Assembly (NCBI RefSeq): GCF_012275535.1
Contig: NZ_JAAVTK010000011.1
Coordinates: 1-64,000 of the forward strand
DNA length: 64,000 nucleotides
Reading direction: 5' to 3'
From: Hymenobacter artigasi
Lineage (GTDB): Bacteria; Bacteroidota; Bacteroidia; Cytophagales; Hymenobacteraceae
Made by a program: the position numbers and the translations under genes. Of the stretch, positions 25,769-34,477 are shown piece after piece; positions within the stretch are counted from its first letter, which is position 1; each line of letters opens with the position of its first letter. The notes under the pieces are model-generated. The model did not search any database and was not told the origin of the DNA. It saw nothing but the letters and a program-made list of their open reading frames with translations.

Positions 25769-27580
25769 ATGCGTTGTTTCCTTGCCGCTGGTCGGTTTTT
25801 AGTATTGATAATGTTGCTGAGTGGCCTCAGCGGCCTGATTCCCGCGCTGGCCCAGTCGGCGGCCGACTCCGTTGAAACCCCGCCGCCGCCTAAGCGCGAA
25901 TTGCGCGGCATGTGGGTGGCCACCGTGGCCAACATCGACTGGCCCAACCAGCGCGGCGAAGCCCCCGAGCAGTACCGCCGCGAATACCGCCGCCTACTCG
26001 ATGCCGGCCAGCGCGCTGGCCTCAACGCGGTGTTTGTGCAAATCCGGCCCGCGTCGGATGCCTTTTATAAGTCGGACCTGGAGCCCTGGAGCAAGTGGCT
26101 GACCGGCGTGCAAGGCAAGGCCCCCGCCGATGGCGACGACCCCCTGCCCTTCCTCATCACCGAGGCACATCGGCGCGGCATGGAGTTCCACGCTTGGTTC
26201 AACCCCTACCGCGCCACCATGGATTCGGTGACGCGCCGGCTGGCCGCCACCCACCCCTACCGCAAGCACCCGGAGTGGTTTCTGCGCTACAGCGGGCAGC
26301 TCTTATACAACCCTGGCTTGCCGGCGGTGCGCAACCACATCACCCGCGTGATTCTGGACGTGGTGCGGCGCTACGACATCGACGCAGTGCATTTCGACGA
26401 TTATTTCTACCCGTATCCCGAGGCCGGGCAGGTGTTTCACGACGAAGCCGCTTTCCGCGACTTCAACCCCGACAGCCTGAAGAAGGTGGCCGACTGGCGG
26501 CGGCAAAACGTCAATATCCTCATCCACGACCTGCACGACAGCATTCAGAGTGCCAAGCGCTGGGTGAAATTCGGCATCTCGCCCTTTGGGGTCTGGATGA
26601 ACAAGTCGAAGGACTTCCCGCAGGGCTCCGACACGCGGGCCGGGCAGCCGTCCTATTCGAATTTGTATGCCGATACGCGGCTGTGGCTGGAAAAGGGCTG
26701 GATTGACTACGTGGTGCCGCAGCTATACTGGAGCACCAATTTCCGCCTCTGCCCCTACCCCGTGCTGGTGGACTGGTGGGCCAAAAACCACTTCGACCGC
26801 CATCTATACATTGGCCACGGCACCTACCGGATGCTGGAAAGCACCCGCTCCGACACCACCTGGCGCAACCCGCGCGAGCTGCCCCGCCAGATTCGGACTA
26901 ACCGCGCCACCGACGGCGAGGCCATTGGCAGCGTATTTTTCTCGGCCAAATCGGTGCTCACCAACCCGCTCCACACCACCGATTCGCTGCGCCAGGACCT
27001 GTTTCGCTACCCCGCCCTGGTGCCCACCATGCCCTGGAAAGATGCCACCCCGCCCCTCCCCGTGGCCAACCTCACCCTGCGCCGCCTCAGCCATTACGTG
27101 ACCCTGAACTGGCAGAGCGGCCCGCCCGCCGCCGACGGCGACGCGGCCACCTACTACGTGCTCTACCGCTTCGAGCCCACCGAGGCCAGCACGCCCAACG
27201 ACCCGCGCCACATCCTGGCGCTGCCCCGCCCCGCCCCCGGCTTTCCCGCCACCTACGTGGACACCACCGCCGTACCCGGCCAGGCCTACGCCTACTACGT
27301 GACCGCCGTGGACCGCCTGCACAACGAAAGCCGGCCCATGCGCGTCATCACCACTGGCCAGCAACCGGCGGAGCTGGCCATTGGACAGGCCCCCGGCGGC
27401 GCGCGCCCGGCCGCCCCGGCCGTGGCCACGCAGCCCGCGCCGGCCACCCCGCGCCCCACCATCCGCCTCAATGCCCCGGCTGATAAGCCCGAGGCTTCGA
27501 CCCAGTTTTCCAAAATAAAAATCAAGGAGAAGCCGGCTAAGAAAAAGGGCTTCTTTGCGCGACTGTTTGGTGGGGGGTAG
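25769..27580 (+). CDS. Secreted family 10 glycosyl-hydrolase-like protein (GHL10/DUF187)
   Basis: A 603-residue exported protein of the GHL10 (YngK-like) family, a TIM-barrel group related to glycoside hydrolases. After a signal peptide (FLVLIMLLSGLSGLIPALAQ) the domain starts with ELRGMWVATVANIDWP and continues with FVQIRPASDAFY, EFHAWFNPYR, the acidic DAVHFDDYFYPYP motif and IDYVVPQLYW. A fibronectin-like domain (about residues 420-530) and a basic tail ending KKKGFFARLFGGG follow. Substrate not known; peptidoglycan or other amino-sugar polymers are plausible. I chose ATG at 25769; a TTG lies one codon earlier. Confidence 0.9.
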   Translation: MRCFLAAGRFLVLIMLLSGLSGLIPALAQSAADSVETPPPPKRELRGMWVATVANIDWPNQRGEAPEQYRREYRRLLDAGQRAGLNAVFVQIRPASDAFYKSDLEPWSKWLTGVQGKAPADGDDPLPFLITEAHRRGMEFHAWFNPYRATMDSVTRRLAATHPYRKHPEWFLRYSGQLLYNPGLPAVRNHITRVILDVVRRYDIDAVHFDDYFYPYPEAGQVFHDEAAFRDFNPDSLKKVADWRRQNVNILIHDLHDSIQSAKRWVKFGISPFGVWMNKSKDFPQGSDTRAGQPSYSNLYADTRLWLEKGWIDYVVPQLYWSTNFRLCPYPVLVDWWAKNHFDRHLYIGHGTYRMLESTRSDTTWRNPRELPRQIRTNRATDGEAIGSVFFSAKSVLTNPLHTTDSLRQDLFRYPALVPTMPWKDATPPLPVANLTLRRLSHYVTLNWQSGPPAADGDAATYYVLYRFEPTEASTPNDPRHILALPRPAPGFPATYVDTTAVPGQAYAYYVTAVDRLHNESRPMRVITTGQQPAELAIGQAPGGARPAAPAVATQPAPATPRPTIRLNAPADKPEASTQFSKIKIKEKPAKKKGFFARLFGGG

Positions 27581-27674
27581 TAGATAACCCGTGCTGCGGA
27601 ATAGCCGCGTAGCGGCGAAAGGTTTGCAGAAAATCAGCTGGCTCGGATAGTAAAACCGCCAAGCCAGCACGGCA

Positions 27675-27725
27675 AAGCCCCGGTTGGGTGGCCCTCGTTG
27701 AACGAGTACCACTCAACCGGGGCTT
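27675..27725. terminator. Long hairpin between convergent genes
   Basis: AAGCCCCGGTTGGGTGG pairs with CCACTCAACCGGGGCTT, and an inner CTCGTTGAACGAG hairpin sits in its loop. Neither side has a strong T run, so it is a weak terminator for the two converging transcripts. The rest of 27581-27779 shows nothing else. Confidence 0.5.
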
Positions 27726-27779
27726 AAAACGAAACAACAGCCTGAGCACGCCTACCAAATAATATTGATAGTCTGATAT

Positions 27780-29051
27780 TTACATCGCCTTAATGTTGAG
27801 GCTTACCGTAACATCAGTAGCCGAAATGCGGTTGATGCCGGCTACCTGTACCACGGCGTACTGGTCGAGCCCGCGCAGCTTGAGGATGATGATATCGCCC
27901 GGCACAATGTTGTCCAGGGTGGTGACTTGGGCGGTGGAGGCAGCGGCGGTGTAGGCCTGCCGGGCACTGGTGAGCGTGGCCGACGTGTAGGCCGCTGCCG
28001 TGGCGCGCACCAGCCGGGTGCCCGTGCTCAGGGTGCGAAACTGCACCGCGTTAGCAGCCGTGCTGCTGATGAGCAGGTCCTTGCTGGTGGCAGGCCCGGC
28101 GGCGGCCACGGGCGCGAAGGTGGTCAGGTCGTAGGCCGCCAGGTCGCCCCCGGTGGTGCCGGTGTAGGTGAGCGCGGCCGTGCGTACCGTGGCGCTAAAG
28201 GGCGTGGCCGCCACGGGCGTAATGGTGGCCGGGGCCGTCACGGTGGCGGTGCGGGCGGGCGTGCGCACCTTCACCTCGAAGCGAATGGCCACGGGCTGGC
28301 CGGCGCTGCCGGCGGGCAGCGGTACATCCACGTTGGTGGTGAGCTCGGCCCCGCTGGCCGTGAGTTTGGTACGCACCACACGGCGCTCGGCGGCGGTGCC
28401 TACTTTGGCGTAAGTAACCAAGCTGTCGAGGTCCTTGTACAGAATGCCGGCCGGGATGGCCGTGGTAGCCGGCGGCACCGCGGCCGTGCTGATGCCGCCC
28501 GCATTCAGGGTCAGGTTGTAGCGAACCACGTCGCCGGGGGCGGGCGTGGCGGTGGCGGTGGGCAGCGTGACGTTGGTGGGGCCCGAATTGATGACGATGG
28601 TAGGCGTGGCCTCGGCCAGGCGGAAGTAGAACGTGCGGGCCTTCGTCTGTCCGTTCTGGCTGTCCACCCGGGCATCGACGCGCACCAGGGCCTTGTTGGG
28701 CCCGGCCGGCACCACGTAATTCACCACCAGCGTATCGGCGTTTTTGCGCCGGGAAAAGGCCGGGGCGTATGGGATGGTTTGCACGATGGTGGAGTCGCGG
28801 CCGGGCTCCACTTTTTGCAGGATAACAATCTGCTTGATGGGGCTGGTCTGCTGGGCAAACTGCAGCTCAAACGTCACTGTTTCGCCGGTGGCGTACTTGG
28901 TAGCATTGCCCAGGGCGTTGCTCAGCACCGTGGGGTACTGCGGACCCTGCTCGGTGTAATAATCATCGAGCTCTTTCTTGCAGCCGGTGGCCAGCAGGGC
29001 CAGGGCCAGGAGCCCGCCCCAGGCGGCGCGGGCAGTGGGTATATAGTTCAT
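27780..29051 (-). CDS. Lipoprotein encoded after SusCD (SusE/F position)
   Basis: A 423-residue outer-membrane lipoprotein. The signal peptide LLALALLATGC ends in a lipobox Cys24. The rest is Thr/Ala/Val-rich beta-sandwich-like sequence with a likely Ig-type domain (VTFELQFAQQTSPIKQIVIL). I do not recognise a specific family. It is the third gene of the leftward susC-susD cluster, 136 bases after susD, the place where SusE/SusF-type surface glycan-binding lipoproteins are found; that role is inferred from position only. Confidence 0.8.
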   Translation of the reverse strand: MNYIPTARAAWGGLLALALLATGCKKELDDYYTEQGPQYPTVLSNALGNATKYATGETVTFELQFAQQTSPIKQIVILQKVEPGRDSTIVQTIPYAPAFSRRKNADTLVVNYVVPAGPNKALVRVDARVDSQNGQTKARTFYFRLAEATPTIVINSGPTNVTLPTATATPAPGDVVRYNLTLNAGGISTAAVPPATTAIPAGILYKDLDSLVTYAKVGTAAERRVVRTKLTASGAELTTNVDVPLPAGSAGQPVAIRFEVKVRTPARTATVTAPATITPVAATPFSATVRTAALTYTGTTGGDLAAYDLTTFAPVAAAGPATSKDLLISSTAANAVQFRTLSTGTRLVRATAAAYTSATLTSARQAYTAAASTAQVTTLDNIVPGDIIILKLRGLDQYAVVQVAGINRISATDVTVSLNIKAM

Positions 29052-29080
29052 GAGGAAAGTCGGTTGGGAGGAATGGGGAT

Positions 29081-29186
29081 GAGTTAAGAGTTAGGAGTTG
29101 AGAGTTAAGAGTTTGGGTAGGTGAATGGACACCTATGCACTTTTCATTCAGTGGCTTCAACTCTTAACTTTTAACTCTTAACTCTA
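29081..29186. repeat. GAGTTAAGAGTT word array arranged as an inverted repeat
   Basis: GAGTTAAGAGTTAGGAGTTG and similar words (29081-29113) are mirrored by CAACTCTTAACTTTTAACTC and similar (29158-29186). It fills the gap between susD and the lipoprotein gene and could fold into a long hairpin in their mRNA. Confidence 0.8.
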
Positions 29187-29187
29187 C

Positions 29188-30735
29188 TTACTGCTGGTCA
29201 AACCACAGGGGCTTGGTGATGTAGTCCTGGTCGGAGGTGGCGCTCACTTCGGCGTAGTTGGCGGCCACGGCGTTGGGGTTCACTGTGACTTCGGTGGCGC
29301 CGGGCAGCAGGCGGCGGGGGTACTTGCCGGCCAACGGGCCGGTGCCGCCGCCCGAGTACACGGGGTACTGAAAGTTGACGTAGATGGCGGGGTCGAAATC
29401 CAGGCGGCGCAGGTCCGACCACGAGTCCGGGTTCAGGAACATGGCGATGTACTTCTGCTCCATAATGGAACGCAAAGTGAGGGCGGCCTCGGTCTGGGGC
29501 ACGGCGGCGCTGGCCACGTAAGCCTCAATCTGGGCCGTGCTAATGGCCGGGAACGTCACCAGCGGCGGCGAGTAGGTACCGCCGCCGCTCATCTTGCGGA
29601 TATGGGCCCGGATGCCGTCCTTGAGCGCCGCCAAGGCGCGGGTTTTGTTGCCGACCCGGAACGCCGCCTCAGCCTCAATAAACTTGACTTCGTGAAAGGT
29701 GATGGCTTCGTAGTAGCCTAAGTCGCGAGCATACCAACCGCCGTAGAAGTCGGTGATATTGGTGGTGCCGGGCGTGAAGTTGCCGCCCGAGCCCGCGCCG
29801 GGGGCCGCGCCGGTACTGGTGGCGGGCACCATCACGCCGTAGCGCGGGTCCACCACGCCCGGAAACGTGGTCCCGTTCAAGTACTTGATGATGTTGAGCG
29901 AAAACGTAGCTGTACCGAAGTTGGCCCGTGTCGGCCCGAAGATGTTGGTGGTGTTAGAGAGCGGGGATACGGCCACCTGAAACTGAATCTGGGCGTCGTC
30001 GGCCGAGGTTTTGAAGGCGTTGTCGCACAGGGCGAGCACGGCGGCGGGGTCGTAGCTGCCCTTTTTGGTGAGGTGCTGAGCCTGACGGGCCTTGAGGGCG
30101 TAGGCCAGGCGCTGCCACTTGTCCACGTTGCCCTTGTACAGAATGTCGCCGCTTTCGCTGGGCGAGGTGCTGTAGAGGGGGCGAAAGTTGGCGCTGGCCG
30201 GCTTCATCATTTCCACCAAGCCCTCGTCGCAGAGTTGGTTGATAGTGGTATAAATCTGCTGCTGCGAGTCGTACTTGGGCGTGAAGTTGGCCCCGCCCTG
30301 GTAGGCTTCCGTGTAGGGAATGTTGCCCAGCATGTCGGTGGCGTGGGCCAGAATCATGGCTTGCATAATCTTGCCGGCCCCCACGTAGTAGGGCGAGCCC
30401 TCGGCCACGGCCGCCTTCTGCATCACCGGAATGTTGCCGCCCGACTGAAAGTAGGAGTAGTTGAAGGTGTTGGTGCTGTTGGCGTTGGTGAGAAAGTACT
30501 GGTCGTTGCCGCTGCTGTTGACGGTGCGGCTCACCACGTACTGCGTGATGTAGGGCGTACGCAGGGCCGTGAACATCTGCGTTTGGATGCCATTGGAAAT
30601 GATGCCCGGCAGCAGGAAGTTGGGCGTGGATTCGACCGGGTTGTTGGGGTTGTTGTTCACGTCGAGAAACTTCTCGCACGCGGTGAGGGCCGGAAGGCTG
30701 AGTAAGAGGCCTAAGCCTATTATATATCGGTTCAT
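29188..30735 (-). CDS. SusD/RagB-family outer-membrane lipoprotein
   Basis: A 515-residue surface lipoprotein that caps a SusC channel and binds the nutrient. The signal peptide (IIGLGLLLSLPALTAC) ends in a lipobox cysteine, followed by EKFLDVNNNPNNPVES. That opening and the QTQMFTALRTPYITQYV region fit the SusD-like_2 subgroup; the C-terminal region with WSDLRRLDFDP and YPRRLLPGATEV is typical. I chose ATG at 30735 (MNRYIIGLG) over one five codons upstream. It is separated from susC by a perfect inverted repeat and followed by a lipoprotein gene. Confidence 0.93.
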   Translation of the reverse strand: MNRYIIGLGLLLSLPALTACEKFLDVNNNPNNPVESTPNFLLPGIISNGIQTQMFTALRTPYITQYVVSRTVNSSGNDQYFLTNANSTNTFNYSYFQSGGNIPVMQKAAVAEGSPYYVGAGKIMQAMILAHATDMLGNIPYTEAYQGGANFTPKYDSQQQIYTTINQLCDEGLVEMMKPASANFRPLYSTSPSESGDILYKGNVDKWQRLAYALKARQAQHLTKKGSYDPAAVLALCDNAFKTSADDAQIQFQVAVSPLSNTTNIFGPTRANFGTATFSLNIIKYLNGTTFPGVVDPRYGVMVPATSTGAAPGAGSGGNFTPGTTNITDFYGGWYARDLGYYEAITFHEVKFIEAEAAFRVGNKTRALAALKDGIRAHIRKMSGGGTYSPPLVTFPAISTAQIEAYVASAAVPQTEAALTLRSIMEQKYIAMFLNPDSWSDLRRLDFDPAIYVNFQYPVYSGGGTGPLAGKYPRRLLPGATEVTVNPNAVAANYAEVSATSDQDYITKPLWFDQQ

Positions 30736-30770
30736 GAGGTTAATAGTCAAGGAGGAAAGAGTTGGCTGCC

Positions 30771-30864
30771 CCGGTCCGACCGCCCTAGGCGGTCCGACCG
30801 GTTGTCGTCAGGGCAAAATCGGTGGCGCTTCAACCGGTCGGACCGCCTAGGGCGGTCGGACCGG
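30771..30864. repeat. Perfect 34-bp inverted repeat between susC and susD
   Basis: CCGGTCCGACCGCCCTAGGC (the start of the left arm, 30771-30804) is exactly complementary to the right arm at 30831-30864, with 26 bases between. Each arm is nearly palindromic itself (GGTCCGACCGCC-CTAG-GCGGTCCGACC), so two small hairpins or one large one can form. Confidence 0.92.
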
Positions 30865-30872
30865 AGCAACGA

Positions 30873-33800
30873 TTAAAAATTGACCCGCAGGCCCATGTCC
30901 ACGCCACGGGTGGCGGGCACGTTGCCGTAGTCGAAGCCGTTGGAGCCGCCGCCGCGCACGCCGGCTCCGGCCGCCGACGTTTCGGGGTCGGTGCCGCTGT
31001 ACTTGGTGAGCAGCACCAGGTTGCGGCCGGTCACGCTCAGCTCCAGGCCCTTGATGAACTTGCTGTTGCTCAGCAGGCTGCTGGGCAGTGCGTAGCTCAG
31101 GGTGAGGTAGCGCAAGCGGGCCCACGAGCCGTCCTCGATGAAGGCCGTGCCCACGCGGCCCAGAATGCTGGTGTAGTAGGCCTGGGTCAGCTCCGCCGAT
31201 TTGGTGTTGGGCGTGTACTTGCCGTCGGGGCCCAGCGTCACGCCATCAAACACCACCTGCTTGTAGCGGTCGGCGGTGCGGGTGGAAGTGCCAATGCCCG
31301 TCTGGTACCAGTCGTTGCCGTTGATGACCACGCCGCCCACCCGGAAATCAAACAGCGAAGTCAGCGACAAGCCTTTGTAGGTAAACGTGTTGGTGAGCTG
31401 GGTGGTGAAGCGCGGGGCGCGGTTGCCGGCGTACGCGAAGGTGGTGTTCACGCTGGGGTAGCCCGTCGCGCCGATGATGACCTGGTTGTAATACTGGCTG
31501 GTGGGGTCCGTGACGCGCACAAAATCGGTGGCGCCCACGCCCGTGATGGCCCGGCCGGGGAAGGCCCCACCCTCGTGCACGTCGGTGATGAAGGCATCGG
31601 ACTGAAACACCACCGTGAGCGGCACGGGCAGCTGCTCCACGCGGTTGGTGTTGTGGTAGAAGTTGGCCACGATGTCCCAGGTGAAGTCCTTGGTTTTCAC
31701 GGGCGTGCCGGTGAGGGTAATTTCCTGGCCCTCGTTGGTCACGATGCCGCCGTTGATGTACTGCAGGATGAAGCCGGCGGCCTGGCTCACGCGGGGCGCG
31801 ATAATCTGGTCCGTGGTGCGCGAGTAGTAATAGTTGAGGTCCAGGCTCAGGCGATTCTTGAAGAACTGCAGCGCCACGCCGGCCTCGTAGGTGCGGGTGC
31901 GCTCGGGCTTGAGGTTGGGGTTCGAGCCGAAAAAGTCGTTGCGGAAGCCGCCGCCGATGTAAGTATTCTGCGTCAGGGCCGACTCCACGCGGTAGGGGTT
32001 GGTGTCCTTGCCCACCTCGGCAATGGAGCCGCGCAGCTTGCCGTAGTTCAGGATGTTGCTTTGGTCGAGGCCCAGGGCTTTGGTAAACTCGTAGCCCAGG
32101 CCGGCCGAGCCGTACAGAAAGCCCTTGCCGTACACCTTGTTCTGGTCGGGCCGCGGCAGGGTCGACGACTGGTCGTAGCGGCCCTGGAGCTGGATGAACA
32201 GCTGGTTGAACAGCGTACCGTTGAGCTGCGCAAAGTTGCCGATGACGTGGCGGGTGTTGTCGCGCTGCAGGGCTCCCCGGTTCACCGTGTTGTTGAGGCC
32301 GGTGAAGTTGGGGTTCTGGAAAATCAGGCCGATGTAGTCCACCGCCTGGTCCTTGTTCTCCTCAATGGTATTGCCCAGGATGAGCGAGCCGCCGAAATTG
32401 GTGCTGAAATCGTGCGTAAACGTGGCCAGCGTGGTGGCCGTGAGCGAGCGGAACTGGTCCACGGTTTCGGCAATGCCGCCGTTCTGGTTGCCCACCAGCG
32501 AGGTGCCCACGGCCCGCACCGACGTATTGCGCGCGGTGTAGAGGTCGGTGCCCAGATTATGGCTCAGGGTCAGGAAGGGGAACAGCTTATAGCTCAGCTG
32601 CACGTTGCCGATGAAGCGGTTCACGCGCTCGGTCTGGGGGTTGTTGTACACCGTCCAGTATGGGTTGTCGGCGTCGGCGTCGGTGCCGTTGCCCAGGGCC
32701 AGCAGGCGGCGGCGGCTGCCGTCGGGGTTGAGGTAGTTGCGGGCATCATCGCCGCGCGGCCAGTTCAGCAAACTCAGCATGTAGCCGCCCGACGACCCGA
32801 ACAGGCCCGGCCCCTGAACGGGCCGCTTACCGCCCGAGGTGAGGTATTGGGCCGAGCCCGACACGTTGAGTTTGGGGGTAATGGCCGCCGTGCCCGACAG
32901 CCGCACCGTGGTTTTGTCGTAGGTCGAGTTCGGCACAATGCCCGACTGCTGCAGATTGGAGGCCGACACGAAGAAGGTGGCCTTGTCCGAACCGCCCGAC
33001 ATGTTCAGGAAGTTCTGGTAGGTGTAGCCCTTGCGGAAGAAGCTGCCCAGGTTGTCGTACACCGGCTGCCCGGCCGCGAAGCGCGGCCCAAACGACACCC
33101 GCGTCGTGCCGTCAAACACGCCGTTGGAGCCCTGGCCATACTGGTCCTGCAGCTTGGGCAGGCGGTTCACCTCATCTACCGACACTTGGGTGCGGAAATT
33201 GAGCGTGGTAGCCCCCGCAGCCCCTTTTTTGGTGGTGATGACCACCGCGCCGCTGGAAGCCCGCAGGCCGTAGAGGGCGGCGGCCGCCGGCCCTTTCAGC
33301 ACCGTGATGCTGGCAATGTCCTCGGGGTTAAGGTCGCCGGCGCGGTTACTGGCGCCCACCGAGCGGCCCAGCAGGCCGTTGAAGGCCGAGCCGCCACCAG
33401 GGGCCGTGCTTTCCTGAAACGAGCCGTTGTCCATAATCATCCCGTCGATGACGAACAGCGGCTGGTTGTTGCCGTCGAGCGAGGTGCCGCCCCGGATAAC
33501 GATGGCCGCGCCCTCGCCCGGTGCCCCGCCCGAGGAGGTGATATCCACGCCCGCCACCTTGCCCTGCAGGGCGTTCACCACGTTGGTCTGGCGCGAGTCG
33601 ATGATGTCCTTGCTGCTCACTTCCTGCACGGCCGTTACCAGCGTGCGCTTTTCCTGCTTGATGTTGTAGGCCGTCACCACCACTTCGCTGAGGCCAGTGG
33701 TGCTTTCTTTCAGGGCCACGTCCACGGTGCCATCGGCACCTACGGAGCGCTCCTGTGAGCTGAATCCGATGAAGCTGAACACGATAACTGCGCCCGGCGC

Positions 33801-34001
33801 GGCCTGCACGGTGTAGCGGCCGTCGGAGCCGGTGGTGCTGCCGGTGGTGGTGCCCTTCACGAGCACGGTCACGCCGGGCAGCGGGCTTTGGTCGGTGCCC
33901 GAAGTGACGATGCCCGTCACGGTTCGGGCCGTCTGGGCCCGGCCGGGCGTGGCCAGCAGCAGGCCCAGCAGTAGTAGCAATAGCCAGTATGTTTTCTTCA
34001 T
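30873..34001 (-). CDS. SusC/RagA-family TonB-dependent transporter
   Basis: A 1042-residue outer-membrane importer driven by TonB. In order: signal peptide (LLLLLLGLLLATPGRAQ), a carboxypeptidase-regulatory-like domain (VTGIVTSGTDQSPLPGVTV, about residues 27-110), the plug with VVVTAYNIKQEKRTL and KVAGVDITSSGGAPGEGA, and a 22-strand barrel. The length is usual. Its partner SusD gene follows on the same strand. The start is an ATG. The substrate is not shown by the sequence. It is divergent from a second SusC gene at 34478. Confidence 0.95.
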   Translation of the reverse strand: MKKTYWLLLLLLGLLLATPGRAQTARTVTGIVTSGTDQSPLPGVTVLVKGTTTGSTTGSDGRYTVQAAPGAVIVFSFIGFSSQERSVGADGTVDVALKESTTGLSEVVVTAYNIKQEKRTLVTAVQEVSSKDIIDSRQTNVVNALQGKVAGVDITSSGGAPGEGAAIVIRGGTSLDGNNQPLFVIDGMIMDNGSFQESTAPGGGSAFNGLLGRSVGASNRAGDLNPEDIASITVLKGPAAAALYGLRASSGAVVITTKKGAAGATTLNFRTQVSVDEVNRLPKLQDQYGQGSNGVFDGTTRVSFGPRFAAGQPVYDNLGSFFRKGYTYQNFLNMSGGSDKATFFVSASNLQQSGIVPNSTYDKTTVRLSGTAAITPKLNVSGSAQYLTSGGKRPVQGPGLFGSSGGYMLSLLNWPRGDDARNYLNPDGSRRRLLALGNGTDADADNPYWTVYNNPQTERVNRFIGNVQLSYKLFPFLTLSHNLGTDLYTARNTSVRAVGTSLVGNQNGGIAETVDQFRSLTATTLATFTHDFSTNFGGSLILGNTIEENKDQAVDYIGLIFQNPNFTGLNNTVNRGALQRDNTRHVIGNFAQLNGTLFNQLFIQLQGRYDQSSTLPRPDQNKVYGKGFLYGSAGLGYEFTKALGLDQSNILNYGKLRGSIAEVGKDTNPYRVESALTQNTYIGGGFRNDFFGSNPNLKPERTRTYEAGVALQFFKNRLSLDLNYYYSRTTDQIIAPRVSQAAGFILQYINGGIVTNEGQEITLTGTPVKTKDFTWDIVANFYHNTNRVEQLPVPLTVVFQSDAFITDVHEGGAFPGRAITGVGATDFVRVTDPTSQYYNQVIIGATGYPSVNTTFAYAGNRAPRFTTQLTNTFTYKGLSLTSLFDFRVGGVVINGNDWYQTGIGTSTRTADRYKQVVFDGVTLGPDGKYTPNTKSAELTQAYYTSILGRVGTAFIEDGSWARLRYLTLSYALPSSLLSNSKFIKGLELSVTGRNLVLLTKYSGTDPETSAAGAGVRGGGSNGFDYGNVPATRGVDMGLRVNF

Positions 34002-34477
34002 GAAAAGTGGGATTAGGGTGAGAAATTGGGGGTGAGAGTCAATAAAAAAGCCGGAGCCCGGCGCGGCGCGCGCTCAGGTTCCGGCCTTGGGCAAGGGCAG
34101 AAATCGGCAACAACAAAAAGCGGTGCAATCCATAATGGCGGAATGAAACGGGGAAAACCGGGAAAGAACCTTTCAAATGTGCGAAATATTCGGGTAACAT
34201 TCAGCCGGAACCACACCGGCCGATTAGCAATAATCGACAAATTTGATTTTATGATTATTTATTTTTCAACATTCATTATCCCAATAGCAGTCATTGCTTT
34301 CCGCTGGCTATCAAGCCCAACTGTGCGGCGGGCAGCCCAGCGGCGGCCGAGCTGCCCAGCCGGGGCTCAGCAATACGCTCGTGGCCGGCGGGCGCAAACC
34401 AACCCGCATTAGGAGGGCATAAACTTTTTGCGATATTTAGCGCCTCATCCCTCACCCCCACCTAACCCCTTTTTCCC
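34002..34477. other. Divergent intergenic region between two susC genes
   Basis: A 476-base gap between head-to-head transporter genes. The middle (about 34180-34290) is AT-rich, and the right part contains TAAACTTT and TATTTAG words that might form a promoter for the rightward gene. I could not assign -33/-7 pairs with confidence on either strand. An open frame at 34026-34412 has no recognisable protein features and is not called. Confidence 0.6.

Noticed and set aside
34026..34412. Open frame of 128 codons between the two susC genes
   Set aside because: The sequence is basic and low-complexity with one chance hydrophobic stretch; no start signal or domain supports it.
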